NCBI GenBank assembly: GCA_003156615.1
Contig: PMHI01000626.1
Span: forward strand, 17,773-23,832
Source of the DNA: Acidobacteriaceae bacterium
GTDB lineage: Bacteria > Acidobacteriota > Terriglobia > Terriglobales > SbA1
DNA: 6,060 bases
Direction of reading: 5' to 3'
Under the pieces are notes generated by a model, which ran no database searches, had not been told where the DNA came from, and was given only the letters and a program-made list of their open reading frames with translations. Shown here piece after piece: positions 1 to 5,174 of the stretch; the first letter of the stretch is position 1; every line of letters starts with the position of its first letter. Position numbers and translations under genes: made by a program.

Positions 1-536
1 AGGATTTGCCGGCTACCGCGTGCGTGGTGGTGACTTCGGAGGTGGGGGTCTCGACGCCCAACGCGTTTGGGGAGTGGGATCGAAGGACGGGCGGTGCGGG
101 AGTGTCCGCCCTGGTGGAAGGCGGATCGTCAAAATTGACGCTCCCCGCAGCATCCGATAGAATGAGTGAGCTTGGCCGAGGGCTGTCGGCGTGGCTGAGC
201 CAGAGTTACTCCGGTGCTCCTCGTCAGATTTCCAGGAGGGGCCGGGCCGAGAATCCGCTTCTCGAGCTTGTCCGGGCCGGGATCGAAAACGACTTTGAAC
301 CAGTCGTCTTTCCTGAGTATCCCGAGCTGAGTGAAGGCAAGTGCGCACTGGAGCGCGCGGGCGCAAAGTATGCGTCGCTGTCGGGCTCCGGGTCAACGTT
401 GTACGGGCTGTTCGCTTCGAAAAAGGCGGCGCGCGCGGCGGCGGAAAGACTTAAGACAGAGGGCTGGGCGGCTCAGGCGACGGTTACGCTGACACGGCGG
501 GAGTATTGGAAAAAGTTTCTTGTTTCCAGTTTCTAG
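1..536 (+). CDS. ispE: 4-diphosphocytidyl-2-C-methyl-D-erythritol kinase, C-terminal part (5' end outside window)
   Basis: IspE is a cytosolic GHMP-family kinase that phosphorylates the 2-hydroxyl of CDP-methylerythritol with ATP in the MEP isoprenoid pathway. Only about the last 178 codons are present; the frame is open to the window edge, so the TTG at 6 is an internal leucine codon and not a start. Visible family marks are the VGVSTPNAFGEW stretch near the left edge (the usual GVSTxxAF block), NDFEPVVFPEYPEL in the middle, and the C-terminal GHMP glycine-rich motif ASLSGSGSTLYGLF, encoded around 372-413, which helps shape the active site. The end is odd: after REYWKKF the last residues (LVSSF) and the TAG stop are read from a TTTC-rich repeat that also forms part of an inverted repeat in the spacer. 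The next gene, tRNA-Gln, begins 96 bp downstream. The family call is firm; nothing can be said of the missing N-terminus. Confidence 0.9.
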   Translation, partial: DLPATACVVVTSEVGVSTPNAFGEWDRRTGGAGVSALVEGGSSKLTLPAASDRMSELGRGLSAWLSQSYSGAPRQISRRGRAENPLLELVRAGIENDFEPVVFPEYPELSEGKCALERAGAKYASLSGSGSTLYGLFASKKAARAAAERLKTEGWAAQATVTLTRREYWKKFLVSSF

Positions 537-626
537 TTTCTGGTTGTTTAATAGAGATATCACGCTTCTCCAGCGAAGCCGGTGTTCGGTTTGGACTTTG
601 AAACCGGAGCCGGAAACTCGAAACAG
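520..626. repeat. Long imperfect inverted repeat spanning the ispE end and the ispE-tRNA spacer
   Basis: GTTTCCAGTTTC (522-533) is complementary to GAAACTCGAAAC (613-624) at 11 of 12 positions, and pairing continues outward and partly inward with wobbles. Nested inside is a second hairpin, TTCGGTTT (585-592) with AAACCGGA (601-608), 8 bp including one G-U pair, with an 8-nt loop. No T-tract follows, so it is not a standard rho-independent terminator. It ends a few bases before the tRNA gene. It could be a processing or transcript-end structure for ispE, or simply one of a family of dispersed repeats; the sequence cannot decide between these. Confidence 0.5.
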
Positions 627-632
627 CGGTAC

Positions 633-706
633 TGGGCCGTCGACTAATGGTAGGTCAAGTGCCTTTGGAGCACTTTGTCTAGGTTCGAATCCTAGCGGCC
701 CAGCCA
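633..706 (+). tRNA. tRNA-Gln (anticodon UUG)
   Basis: A full cloverleaf can be folded by hand. The acceptor stem is TGGGCCG (633-639) with CGGCCCA (696-702), followed by discriminator G703 and an encoded CCA (704-706). The D stem is GACT (642-645) with GGTC (653-656), closing with a T-G wobble. The anticodon stem is AGTGC (658-662) with GCACT (670-674), around loop CTTTGGA with anticodon TTG at 665-667, which reads CAA and CAG glutamine codons. The variable region is 4 nt (675-678). The T arm is CTAGG-TTCGAAT-CCTAG (679-695). The weak first pair U1-A72 is a known identity element recognised by glutaminyl-tRNA synthetase in E. coli. Length is 74 nt including CCA. No clear sigma-70 promoter was found immediately upstream. 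Confidence 0.97.
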
Positions 707-722
707 GAAAACCGTTCTTCGG

Positions 723-775
723 TCTCAGTTTTAAGTCAAGGGGCTGAAGCCAAGGTTGAGAACCGGGAACTGAGA
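723..775. repeat. Inverted repeat in the tRNA-prs spacer
   Basis: TCTCAGTT (723-730) is perfectly complementary to AACTGAGA (768-775), and two further G-U pairs are possible inward. The right arm ends 7 bp before the prs start codon, so in an mRNA reading through the tRNA it would place a stem over the weak ribosome-binding region of prs. A small alternative hairpin, ACCG (711-714) with CGGT (720-723), overlaps the left arm. The function is unknown; it resembles the dyads in other spacers of this window in layout, not in exact sequence. Confidence 0.4.
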
Positions 776-782
776 ACTTCTT

Positions 783-1853
783 ATGGCTACTTTGGTGACG
801 CCGGCCGAAAAGACAGAGAAGACGGAAAAGAACGTTCCACCCACGCCAGACGAGAAGCTAGATCGCAAGCAGCGCGCACGGGTGGATGACAAGTTCAAGA
901 TCTTCAGCGGGACGGCGAACGAGCCGCTGGCCGACGAGGTCTGCCAGTTTCTCGGGATGCAGCGCGGGCAGGCGCAGGTGATCCGCTTCGCCGACGGCGA
1001 GGCGTATGTGCAGATTCAGGAGAATGTGCGGGGCTGCGATGTGTTCGTGATGCAGCCGACTTGCCGCGCGTCTCATGGAAATAGCAATAAGAGCACCAGC
1101 GTGGACGAGCACCTGATGGAACTGTTGTTGATGATCGACGCGCTGAAGCGCGCGTCGGCACGGCGAATTACGGCGGTGATGCCCTATTTCGGGTACGCGA
1201 GACAGGACCGCAAGGACAAGCCGCGCAGTCCGATTTCCTCGAAGCTGGTAGCGGATTTGCTCACCACCGCCGGGGCGCACCGGGCGCTGATTGTGGATTT
1301 GCATACGCCGCAGTTGCAGGGCTTTTTCAATATTCCCGTCGATCACCTGTTCGCTTCCCCGGTACTGGTGGACCACTTCCGGAAGTTGAACCTGCCGAAT
1401 CTGACGGTGGTTTCACCCGACGCGGGCGGCGTGGAGCGGGCGCGGTTTTTCGCGAAGAAGGTGGACGCGGCGCTGGCCATCGTCGACAAACGGCGCACGG
1501 AAGTGAACGTGGCCGAAGTGATGCACGTGATCGGCGACGTGAAGGGGCGGACTTGTTTGATCATTGATGACTTAATCGATACGGCGGGCACGTTGGTGAA
1601 AACCGCGGCGGCATTGATGGACAACGGCGCGACCGAGGTCTATGCCTGTTCTTCTCATGCCGTGCTGTCGGGGCCGGCGGTGGAGAACATTGCGAAGTCG
1701 GTGATCCGCGAAGTGGTGGTCACCAACACCATTCCGCTGACCGAAGAGGCCAAGCGGGAGCCCAAGATCCGGGTGCTTTCGATCGCGGGATTGATTGGCC
1801 GGGCGATCCAGGCCAATCACGAAGAGACTTCGGTCAGCAAGCTATTTATCTAG
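783..1853 (+). CDS. prs: Ribose-phosphate pyrophosphokinase (PRPP synthase, class I type)
   Basis: Prs transfers pyrophosphate from ATP to ribose 5-phosphate, giving PRPP for nucleotide, histidine and tryptophan synthesis in the cytosol. The 356-residue product has two phosphoribosyltransferase-like halves. Landmarks are FSGTANEPLADEV (41-53), FADGE (69-73), the ATP-binding YFGYARQDRKDKPRSPIS (135-152), VDLHTPQLQGFF (171-182), VVSPDAGGVERAR (209-221), the flexible-loop DKRR (235-238), the ribose-5-phosphate/PRPP loop IIDDLIDTAGT (260-270), and a C-terminal TSVSKLF (349-355) like the SVSxLF end of other class I enzymes. Typical members have about 310-320 residues. The excess comes from a charged, Lys/Glu-rich N-terminal extension of about 35 residues and an insertion of about 10 residues at 95-107. 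The ATG is taken because it opens the frame near the expected N-terminus; the ribosome-binding site is poor. rplY starts 30 bp downstream, suggesting co-transcription. Confidence 0.96.
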   Translation: MATLVTPAEKTEKTEKNVPPTPDEKLDRKQRARVDDKFKIFSGTANEPLADEVCQFLGMQRGQAQVIRFADGEAYVQIQENVRGCDVFVMQPTCRASHGNSNKSTSVDEHLMELLLMIDALKRASARRITAVMPYFGYARQDRKDKPRSPISSKLVADLLTTAGAHRALIVDLHTPQLQGFFNIPVDHLFASPVLVDHFRKLNLPNLTVVSPDAGGVERARFFAKKVDAALAIVDKRRTEVNVAEVMHVIGDVKGRTCLIIDDLIDTAGTLVKTAAALMDNGATEVYACSSHAVLSGPAVENIAKSVIREVVVTNTIPLTEEAKREPKIRVLSIAGLIGRAIQANHEETSVSKLFI

Positions 1854-1883
1854 ATTATCGAAGCGAAGACAGGAACGGACATT

Positions 1884-2615
1884 ATGGCATCCACATTGGA
1901 GCAAAACATTCTCGAGGCACAACCGCGAGAAGCGGGGACAAAGAACCGGGCTCGGCGGGTGCGCCGAGAAGGCAAAATCCCAGGCGTGGTTTATGGCGCG
2001 GGCAAGGACGCCTTGGCGGTGAGCGTGGACCCGCGGCACGTGCTGCGTATTCTGCGGTCAGACAGCGGCCACAACACGATTCTCGATCTCGCGCTGGACG
2101 GCGGCGAACGCACTAAGGCGATGATTGTGGATTGGCAATATGAGCCGATCAAAGGCCACTTGCTGCACATCGACCTGAAGCGCATCGCCATGGACAAGGC
2201 GTTGCGGGTCAGCGTGCCCGTCGTCCTGCAGGGCGTGGCGGAGGGCGTGAAGACGGAGGGCGGCATTCTCGAACAGATGCTGCGCGAAGTGGAGATCGAG
2301 TGCCTGCCGGGCGACATCCCCAGCCACATCGACGTCGATATCTCGCATCTGGTTTTTGGCAAAGTGCTGCGCGTTTCGGATTTGCCGCACAACGAGAAGC
2401 TGAAGTTTCTTTCGGACGCGAACCAGCCGGTAGCTCACGTGACCTCAGTGAAGGAAGAAGTGGTGGCCACGCCGGAAGCGGTGGCGGCGGACGCTGCAGC
2501 GGTTCCAGCCGAGCCCGAAGTCATCAAGAAGGGCAAGACCGAGACCGAGGAAGAGGGCGAAGCGGCTGCTGCCGAGAAGCCCGAGAAAAAGGCCGAGAAA
2601 AAGGAGAAGAAGTAA
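1884..2615 (+). CDS. rplY: 50S ribosomal protein L25/CTC (general stress protein Ctc/TL5 type)
   Basis: This is the two-domain form of L25 (TL5/CTC), which binds 5S rRNA in the central protuberance of the 50S subunit. The N-terminal L25 beta-barrel covers about residues 7-98, with the RREGKIPGVVYG stretch (28-38 region) that lies on 5S rRNA and HIDLKRI (95-101) closing the domain. The C-terminal TL5/CTC beta domain covers about 105-188 (VPVVLQGVAEG, then GGILEQMLREVEIECLPGDI). Residues from about 190 to 243 form a low-complexity tail of Ala, Glu and Lys ending in a Lys/Glu run, probably disordered. An AGGA at 1871-1874 sits 9 bp before the ATG and fits the start. The gene lies 30 bp after prs and 126 bp before pth; the rplY-pth pairing is common in bacteria. 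Confidence 0.95.
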   Translation: MASTLEQNILEAQPREAGTKNRARRVRREGKIPGVVYGAGKDALAVSVDPRHVLRILRSDSGHNTILDLALDGGERTKAMIVDWQYEPIKGHLLHIDLKRIAMDKALRVSVPVVLQGVAEGVKTEGGILEQMLREVEIECLPGDIPSHIDVDISHLVFGKVLRVSDLPHNEKLKFLSDANQPVAHVTSVKEEVVATPEAVAADAAAVPAEPEVIKKGKTETEEEGEAAAAEKPEKKAEKKEKK

Positions 2616-2619
2616 GGAC

Positions 2620-2675
2620 GCGAGCCAGGCGTGTGACTGTTGCTTCGCAAAGAACGCGAACCTCGCGCGGCTCGC
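2620..2675. other. Nested dyad in the rplY-pth spacer
   Basis: GCGAGCC (2620-2626) pairs perfectly with GGCTCGC (2669-2675). Inside lies a smaller hairpin, TTCGC (2644-2648) with GCGAA (2656-2660) around a 7-nt loop. There is no following T-run, so it does not read as an intrinsic terminator. It begins just 4 bases after the rplY stop codon and could protect or separate the rplY part of a joint transcript, but in GC-rich DNA stems of this size also occur by chance. Confidence 0.3.
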
Positions 2676-2723
2676 CCAGATCCCCATCGGCTTTGCTCAG
2701 GGGCAGGCTCTGGCTGCGCAAGC

Positions 2724-2729
2724 GGAGGA
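2724..2729 (+). promoter_or_regulatory. Ribosome binding site deciding the GTG start of pth
   Basis: GGAGGA is a strong Shine-Dalgarno match, 12 bases before the GTG at 2742, which is slightly long. An in-frame TGA at 2733-2735 lies between the site and the GTG and excludes any earlier start in this frame. The GTG also gives exactly the family's expected N-terminus, MKLIVGLGNPG. Confidence 0.65.
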
Positions 2730-2741
2730 AATTGATACGGG

Positions 2742-3332
2742 GTGAAACTGATCGTCGGTCTCGGCAATCCTGGTGACGAGTACGAACTCACGCCGCATAA
2801 CATGGGCTTTCTGGTAGTGGATCGCATCGCCGGTGAACGTGGGGTCGAGATCAGGAACCGGCAGTGCCGGGCGCTGACGGCGCGAATACGGGTGGGGGAC
2901 GAGCCGGTTCTGCTGGCGAAGCCTGAAACCTACATGAACCTGAGCGGCTTATCGGTTCGGGAGCTGGTGGAAGAGTACGAAGTGAAGCCGGAAACGGACC
3001 TGATCGTGATTCAGGACGAACTGGATTTTCCGCTGGGCACGTTGCGGATTCACACGCGGCGGAGTTCGGCGGGGCATAACGGGATCGAGTCGATCATCGG
3101 GGCACTGAACACGCAGGATTTTTTGCGCATCCGGATCGGCGTGACCCCGGAGCGTAAGGTTGAAGATGGCCAGCGGTATTTGCTGGCGCCGTTTCGCAAG
3201 GCCGATCTGGAGGTGGTGGACGGAATGATCGACACCGCGGTGGAAGCGGTGCAGGTGATTTTGACCGAAGGTGCGGCGGCAGCCATGAACCGGTTTAACC
3301 GCAGGGAGCAGGACGAGAACGGAAAAGATTAG
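2742..3332 (+). CDS. pth: Peptidyl-tRNA hydrolase
   Basis: Pth cleaves the ester bond of peptidyl-tRNAs that fall off ribosomes, recycling tRNA in the cytosol. The product has 196 residues, normal for bacterial Pth (about 185-200). Catalytic and binding residues known from the E. coli enzyme can be placed: N9 in GLGNPG (E. coli N10), H19 in TPHN (H20), N66 in YMNLSG (N68), D92 in QDELD (D93) and N113 in GHNG (N114). All are present. Two small departures from the common family text are TPHN where TRHN is usual, and RIGVTPE where RIGIGRP is usual. The GTG start follows directly on an in-frame stop, so it is well fixed. rpsF follows after 20 bp, so pth probably shares a transcript with the rpsF-rpsR-rplI cluster. 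Confidence 0.96.
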   Translation: MKLIVGLGNPGDEYELTPHNMGFLVVDRIAGERGVEIRNRQCRALTARIRVGDEPVLLAKPETYMNLSGLSVRELVEEYEVKPETDLIVIQDELDFPLGTLRIHTRRSSAGHNGIESIIGALNTQDFLRIRIGVTPERKVEDGQRYLLAPFRKADLEVVDGMIDTAVEAVQVILTEGAAAAMNRFNRREQDENGKD

Positions 3333-3340
3333 CCAAGAAT

Positions 3341-3347
3341 TTGGAGA
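3341..3347 (+). promoter_or_regulatory. Ribosome binding site deciding the rpsF start
   Basis: TTGGAGA contains a good GGAG core and lies 5 bases before the ATG at 3353. Its own TTG (3341) is in frame with rpsF and could be mistaken for a start, but it would add four residues (MEIA) in front of the canonical MNRTYELMFIVRP and leave no ribosome binding site. The ATG at 3353 is therefore preferred. Confidence 0.75.
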
Positions 3348-3352
3348 TAGCA

Positions 3353-3772
3353 ATGAATCGTACTTACGAACTGATGTTTATTGTCCGGCCGGATATGGCG
3401 GACGAAGATCTCGATAAGCTGATTTCGAACCTTGAGGCGACTGTAACTTCGGCGGCCGGATCGATCAAGAGCGTGGACCGGATGGGTAAGCGCCGTCTAG
3501 CCTACACCGTGCGCAAGTTCCGGGAGGGCGTTTATATTCTGCTGACCATCGAGGGCGCGGGCACGGTGGTCCGCGAACTGGAGCGCCGCCTGCGGGTCAC
3601 CGAGCCGGTGATCAAGTTCCTCACCGTGCGCATCGACCTAGAGCAGAAGCGCCTGGACAAGATCAAGAAGCTGCGCGACGCGAAAAAGAAGGTGAGCGCG
3701 CAGCCCGCGACAGCGGCAGTGGCGGAAGAAGCGCCTGCGCCACCGGTCGCGGAAACTCCAGCAACGGCTTGA
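3353..3772 (+). CDS. rpsF: 30S ribosomal protein S6
   Basis: S6 binds 16S rRNA in the platform of the 30S subunit as a heterodimer with S18, which is encoded just downstream. The 139-residue product opens with MNRTYELMFIVRPDM, typical of S6, then MGKRRLAYTVRKFREGVYILL (44-64) covering the conserved beta strands, and RVTEPVIKFLTVRID (81-95) closing the ferredoxin-like fold. Plain S6 proteins have about 95-135 residues. Here the fold is followed by a Lys-rich helix (about 97-113) and an Ala/Pro/Glu-rich tail (about 114-139) that is probably disordered. The gene starts 20 bp after pth and is followed by 89 bp before rpsR, without the ssb or priB gene found there in many other bacteria. Confidence 0.97.
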   Translation: MNRTYELMFIVRPDMADEDLDKLISNLEATVTSAAGSIKSVDRMGKRRLAYTVRKFREGVYILLTIEGAGTVVRELERRLRVTEPVIKFLTVRIDLEQKRLDKIKKLRDAKKKVSAQPATAAVAEEAPAPPVAETPATA

Positions 3773-3782
3773 AGAGCAACGG

Positions 3783-3845
3783 TCAGTGTCCAGTTCTGGT
3801 TCCGCGTTTAAGTGATTTGACTGGCCGCTAACCACTGGCCACTGA
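3783..3845. repeat. Imperfect inverted repeat in the rpsF-rpsR spacer
   Basis: TCAGTGTCCAG (3783-3793) is complementary to CTGGCCACTGA (3835-3845) at 10 of 11 positions. The region also holds ACTGGCC twice as a direct repeat (3820-3826 and 3834-3840). The right arm ends 7 bases before the AAGGAG (3852-3857) of rpsR. In the mRNA it would form a long-range stem within the ribosomal protein message. It may be one member of a dispersed intergenic repeat family or a regulatory stem; the sequence alone does not tell. Confidence 0.45.
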
Positions 3846-3861
3846 TTCATGAAGGAGCGTT

Positions 3862-4236
3862 ATGCCTGAAGAGACCAAAGCACCAACAATCGAGCGGCCT
3901 TCCGGGGAAGGACACAGATCCGACGGACCGCGTTCCGGAGGGGACCGTCCGCGGTTCGGAGGCGGGGGCGGCGGGCGTTCCGGGCCCGGGGGTCCGCCGC
4001 GCGAGGGTGGACGGAAGTTTTTCCGGCGCAAGAAGGTTTGCAAGTTTTGCACGGAGAAGATTGCCGACATCAACTACAAGGATTACCGGCTGCTCGGCCA
4101 GTTCGTGGCCGAGAGCGGCAAGATCGTGCCCCGGCGGTTGACCGGCGTGTGCTCGCCGCATCAGCACCGGCTGGCCGCGGCCATCAAACAGGCGCGCAAC
4201 ATTGCGTTGCTGCCGTTTGCTGGACGGGCATCGTAA
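3862..4236 (+). CDS. rpsR: 30S ribosomal protein S18, zinc-binding-type with Gly/Arg-rich N-terminal extension
   Basis: S18 pairs with S6 on the 30S platform. The conserved part is at the C-terminal half of this 124-residue protein: [20 protein letters not shown] (56-75), then [34 protein letters not shown] (86-119). C60, C63, C97 and H100 form a Cys-x2-Cys / Cys-x2-His set, as in the Cys-containing S18 versions thought to hold zinc; other S18 proteins have lost these residues. Typical S18 has about 75-90 residues. The extra N-terminal part, about residues 1-50, is rich in Gly, Arg, Pro and Ser, includes six consecutive glycines (33-38), and is likely disordered and positively charged. AAGGAG at 3852-3857 sits 4 bases before the ATG and supports the long version. 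The gene lies between rpsF and rplI, the standard order. Confidence 0.96.
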   Translation: MPEETKAPTIERPSGEGHRSDGPRSGGDRPRFGGGGGGRSGPGGPPREGGRKFFRRKKVCKFCTEKIADINYKDYRLLGQFVAESGKIVPRRLTGVCSPHQHRLAAAIKQARNIALLPFAGRAS

Positions 4237-4251
4237 AAGCAGCAGAAGCCC

Positions 4252-4333
4252 TGTCATCCCGAGCGAAGCGAGGAATCTTGGTTCTTGCCGACGGCAAGAA
4301 GAACCACGATCCCTCGCTTCGTTCAGGATGACA
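4252..4333. repeat. 82-bp palindromic intergenic repeat element (REP/MITE-like) between rpsR and rplI
   Basis: The two arms, beginning TGTCATCC (4252) and ending GGATGACA (4333), match as inverted repeats at about 35 of 39 positions, with one 3-base bulge. Each arm contains the CGAAGCGAGG core (4263-4272; complement 4312-4321). The tip is a perfect CTTGCCG-A-CGGCAAG hairpin (4284-4298). From memory, repeats with the GTCATcCCGAGCGAAGCGAG core are common in intergenic DNA of several bacterial phyla, and their translations give spurious peptides such as PSEARNL or HPERSEGS. No transposase and no clear target-site duplication is seen. It lies within the rpsR-rplI spacer and should be transcribed with the operon, ending 5 bases before the first possible rplI ribosome binding site. 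Confidence 0.85.
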
Positions 4334-4338
4334 ACTTC

Positions 4339-4350
4339 GGAGGATTGGAG
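4339..4350 (+). promoter_or_regulatory. Ribosome binding region of rplI
   Basis: Two candidate sites precede the ATG at 4358: GGAGGA (4339-4344, 13 bases away) and GGAG (4347-4350, 7 bases away). The second has the more normal spacing. Together they fix the start at 4358 although the frame is open further upstream into the palindromic repeat. Confidence 0.6.
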
Positions 4351-4357
4351 CCATACC

Positions 4358-4813
4358 ATGGAAGTCATTCTCAAAGAAGATGTAACTAAGCTGGGATCGC
4401 GCGGCGACGTGGTGAAGGTTGCCGAGGGATATGGCCGCAACTTTCTTCTGCCGCACAAGCTGGCCATCGAAGCCACTGCGGGGAACAAAGCCGTCGTGGC
4501 GCAGATGAAGGCTGCCTCGGTGCGTCGCTCAGCCAAGGAGAAGACGCAGGCCGAGGAACTGGCCAAGCAGTTCGAGGGTCTATCGGCATCGTTCGAGCGG
4601 CGGTCGGGCGAACACGATCAGTTGTTCGGCTCGGTTACTTCGGGCGACATTGCCGACGCCATCGTGAAAAAGGGAATCAATCTGGACCGGCGCCAGATCC
4701 AGCTCCACGAGCCGCTGAAGACTCTGGGCGAGTTCACCGTGCCGGTGAAGCTGCATAAGGACGTGACCGCGCATTTGAAGGTTGTGATTGAGAAGGAAGC
4801 AGTGGCGGAGTAG
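4358..4813 (+). CDS. rplI: 50S ribosomal protein L9
   Basis: L9 binds 23S rRNA near the L1 stalk and extends outward from the ribosome; it influences translation fidelity. The 151-residue product is of normal length (about 148-150). The N-terminal rRNA-binding domain reads MEVILKEDVTKLGSRGDVVK followed by VAEGYGRNFLLPHKLA (21-36), the L9 signature. A long helix rich in Lys, Ala and Glu (about 42-75) joins it to the C-terminal domain, with LFGSVT (89-94), IADAIVKKGINLDRRQI (98-114) and LGEFTVPVKLHKDVTAHLKV (123-142). The ATG at 4358 is chosen because it gives the canonical N-terminus with a ribosome binding site; the upstream open codons only translate the intergenic repeat. It is the last gene of the ribosomal protein cluster; dnaB, which often follows, is absent. 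Confidence 0.97.
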   Translation: MEVILKEDVTKLGSRGDVVKVAEGYGRNFLLPHKLAIEATAGNKAVVAQMKAASVRRSAKEKTQAEELAKQFEGLSASFERRSGEHDQLFGSVTSGDIADAIVKKGINLDRRQIQLHEPLKTLGEFTVPVKLHKDVTAHLKVVIEKEAVAE

Positions 4814-5174
4814 GCGCAGGTCGCACGATAGCCGCCAGTCGCCAATGCGGACGCGCCACTGCCCCTTTTAGCTTTCGGTTTCTTGCCTCCGGCCGGCCTT
4901 GGGTCCGGAGCGAGCGATGCTAGCTTCGGAATCATACGCACTGGCACGCGAGCTGGCAGCGACTCTTGTTCGTTGGGTGCTGAGGGTTTAGCTCGACGGC
5001 ATTACCCTTCACGAAGGCGCCCACGCTCGACGAGATCTGGCTTTACCTTTTCGAGCGATATCCCCACTCTTTGCGGCGTGATTCAGAGGTCAGGCCGTCC
5101 CAGAAATAGCCTCAAGCCGGCTCTCCTGCCGATCCAAGCTGTTGAGCAGCAAGCGGAAATCCTCACCGCCAGCC
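4814..5174. other. Gene-poor spacer after rplI; no confident feature
   Basis: No reading frame here resembles a known family, and third-position GC is not raised as in the neighbouring genes. A hairpin CTCCGG (4887-4892) with CCGGAG (4905-4910) is present but lacks a T-run; TTTT at 4865-4868 lacks a convincing stem. So the end of the rplI transcript cannot be placed. Two short stretches look mildly protein-like: an ATG at 4917 with GGAG at 4907-4910, giving 24 codons to 4991, and an overlapping +1 frame open from 4984 to 5109 without a usable start. They could be remnants of a frameshifted gene or chance. Confidence 0.5.

Noticed and set aside
13..396. Long open frame on the minus strand opposite ispE
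   Set aside because: It mirrors the GC-rich codon pattern of ispE, has Arg/Pro/Ser-heavy composition and no recognisable domain; it is a shadow of the real gene.
591..619. Possible promoter for tRNA-Gln (TTGGAC with a weak -10)
   Set aside because: The -10 candidate near 613-618 matches only about half of the consensus, and the region is part of a hairpin.
3280..3352. S6:S18-binding leader motif upstream of rpsF
   Set aside because: The gap to pth is only 20 bp, and the AACCGGTTTAACCG piece at the end of pth does not show the full stem-bulge arrangement known for that motif.
4252..4333. CRISPR repeat or insertion sequence
   Set aside because: There is a single palindrome without regularly spaced copies, spacers, transposase or clear target duplication.
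4202..4357. Upstream extension of the rplI frame (52 codons)
   Set aside because: It overlaps the end of rpsR, translates the repeat element as PSEARNLGS, and lacks the L9 N-terminus, which begins at the ATG at 4358.
3847..4566. 239-codon open frame on the minus strand across rpsR and rplI
   Set aside because: It overlaps two certain ribosomal protein genes, and its middle translates the palindromic repeat into typical spurious text (VILNEARDRG). No family resemblance.
4845..4875. Intrinsic terminator after rplI (GC-rich bases followed by CCCCTTTT)
   Set aside because: Only a 4-bp stem with mismatches can be drawn before the short T-run.
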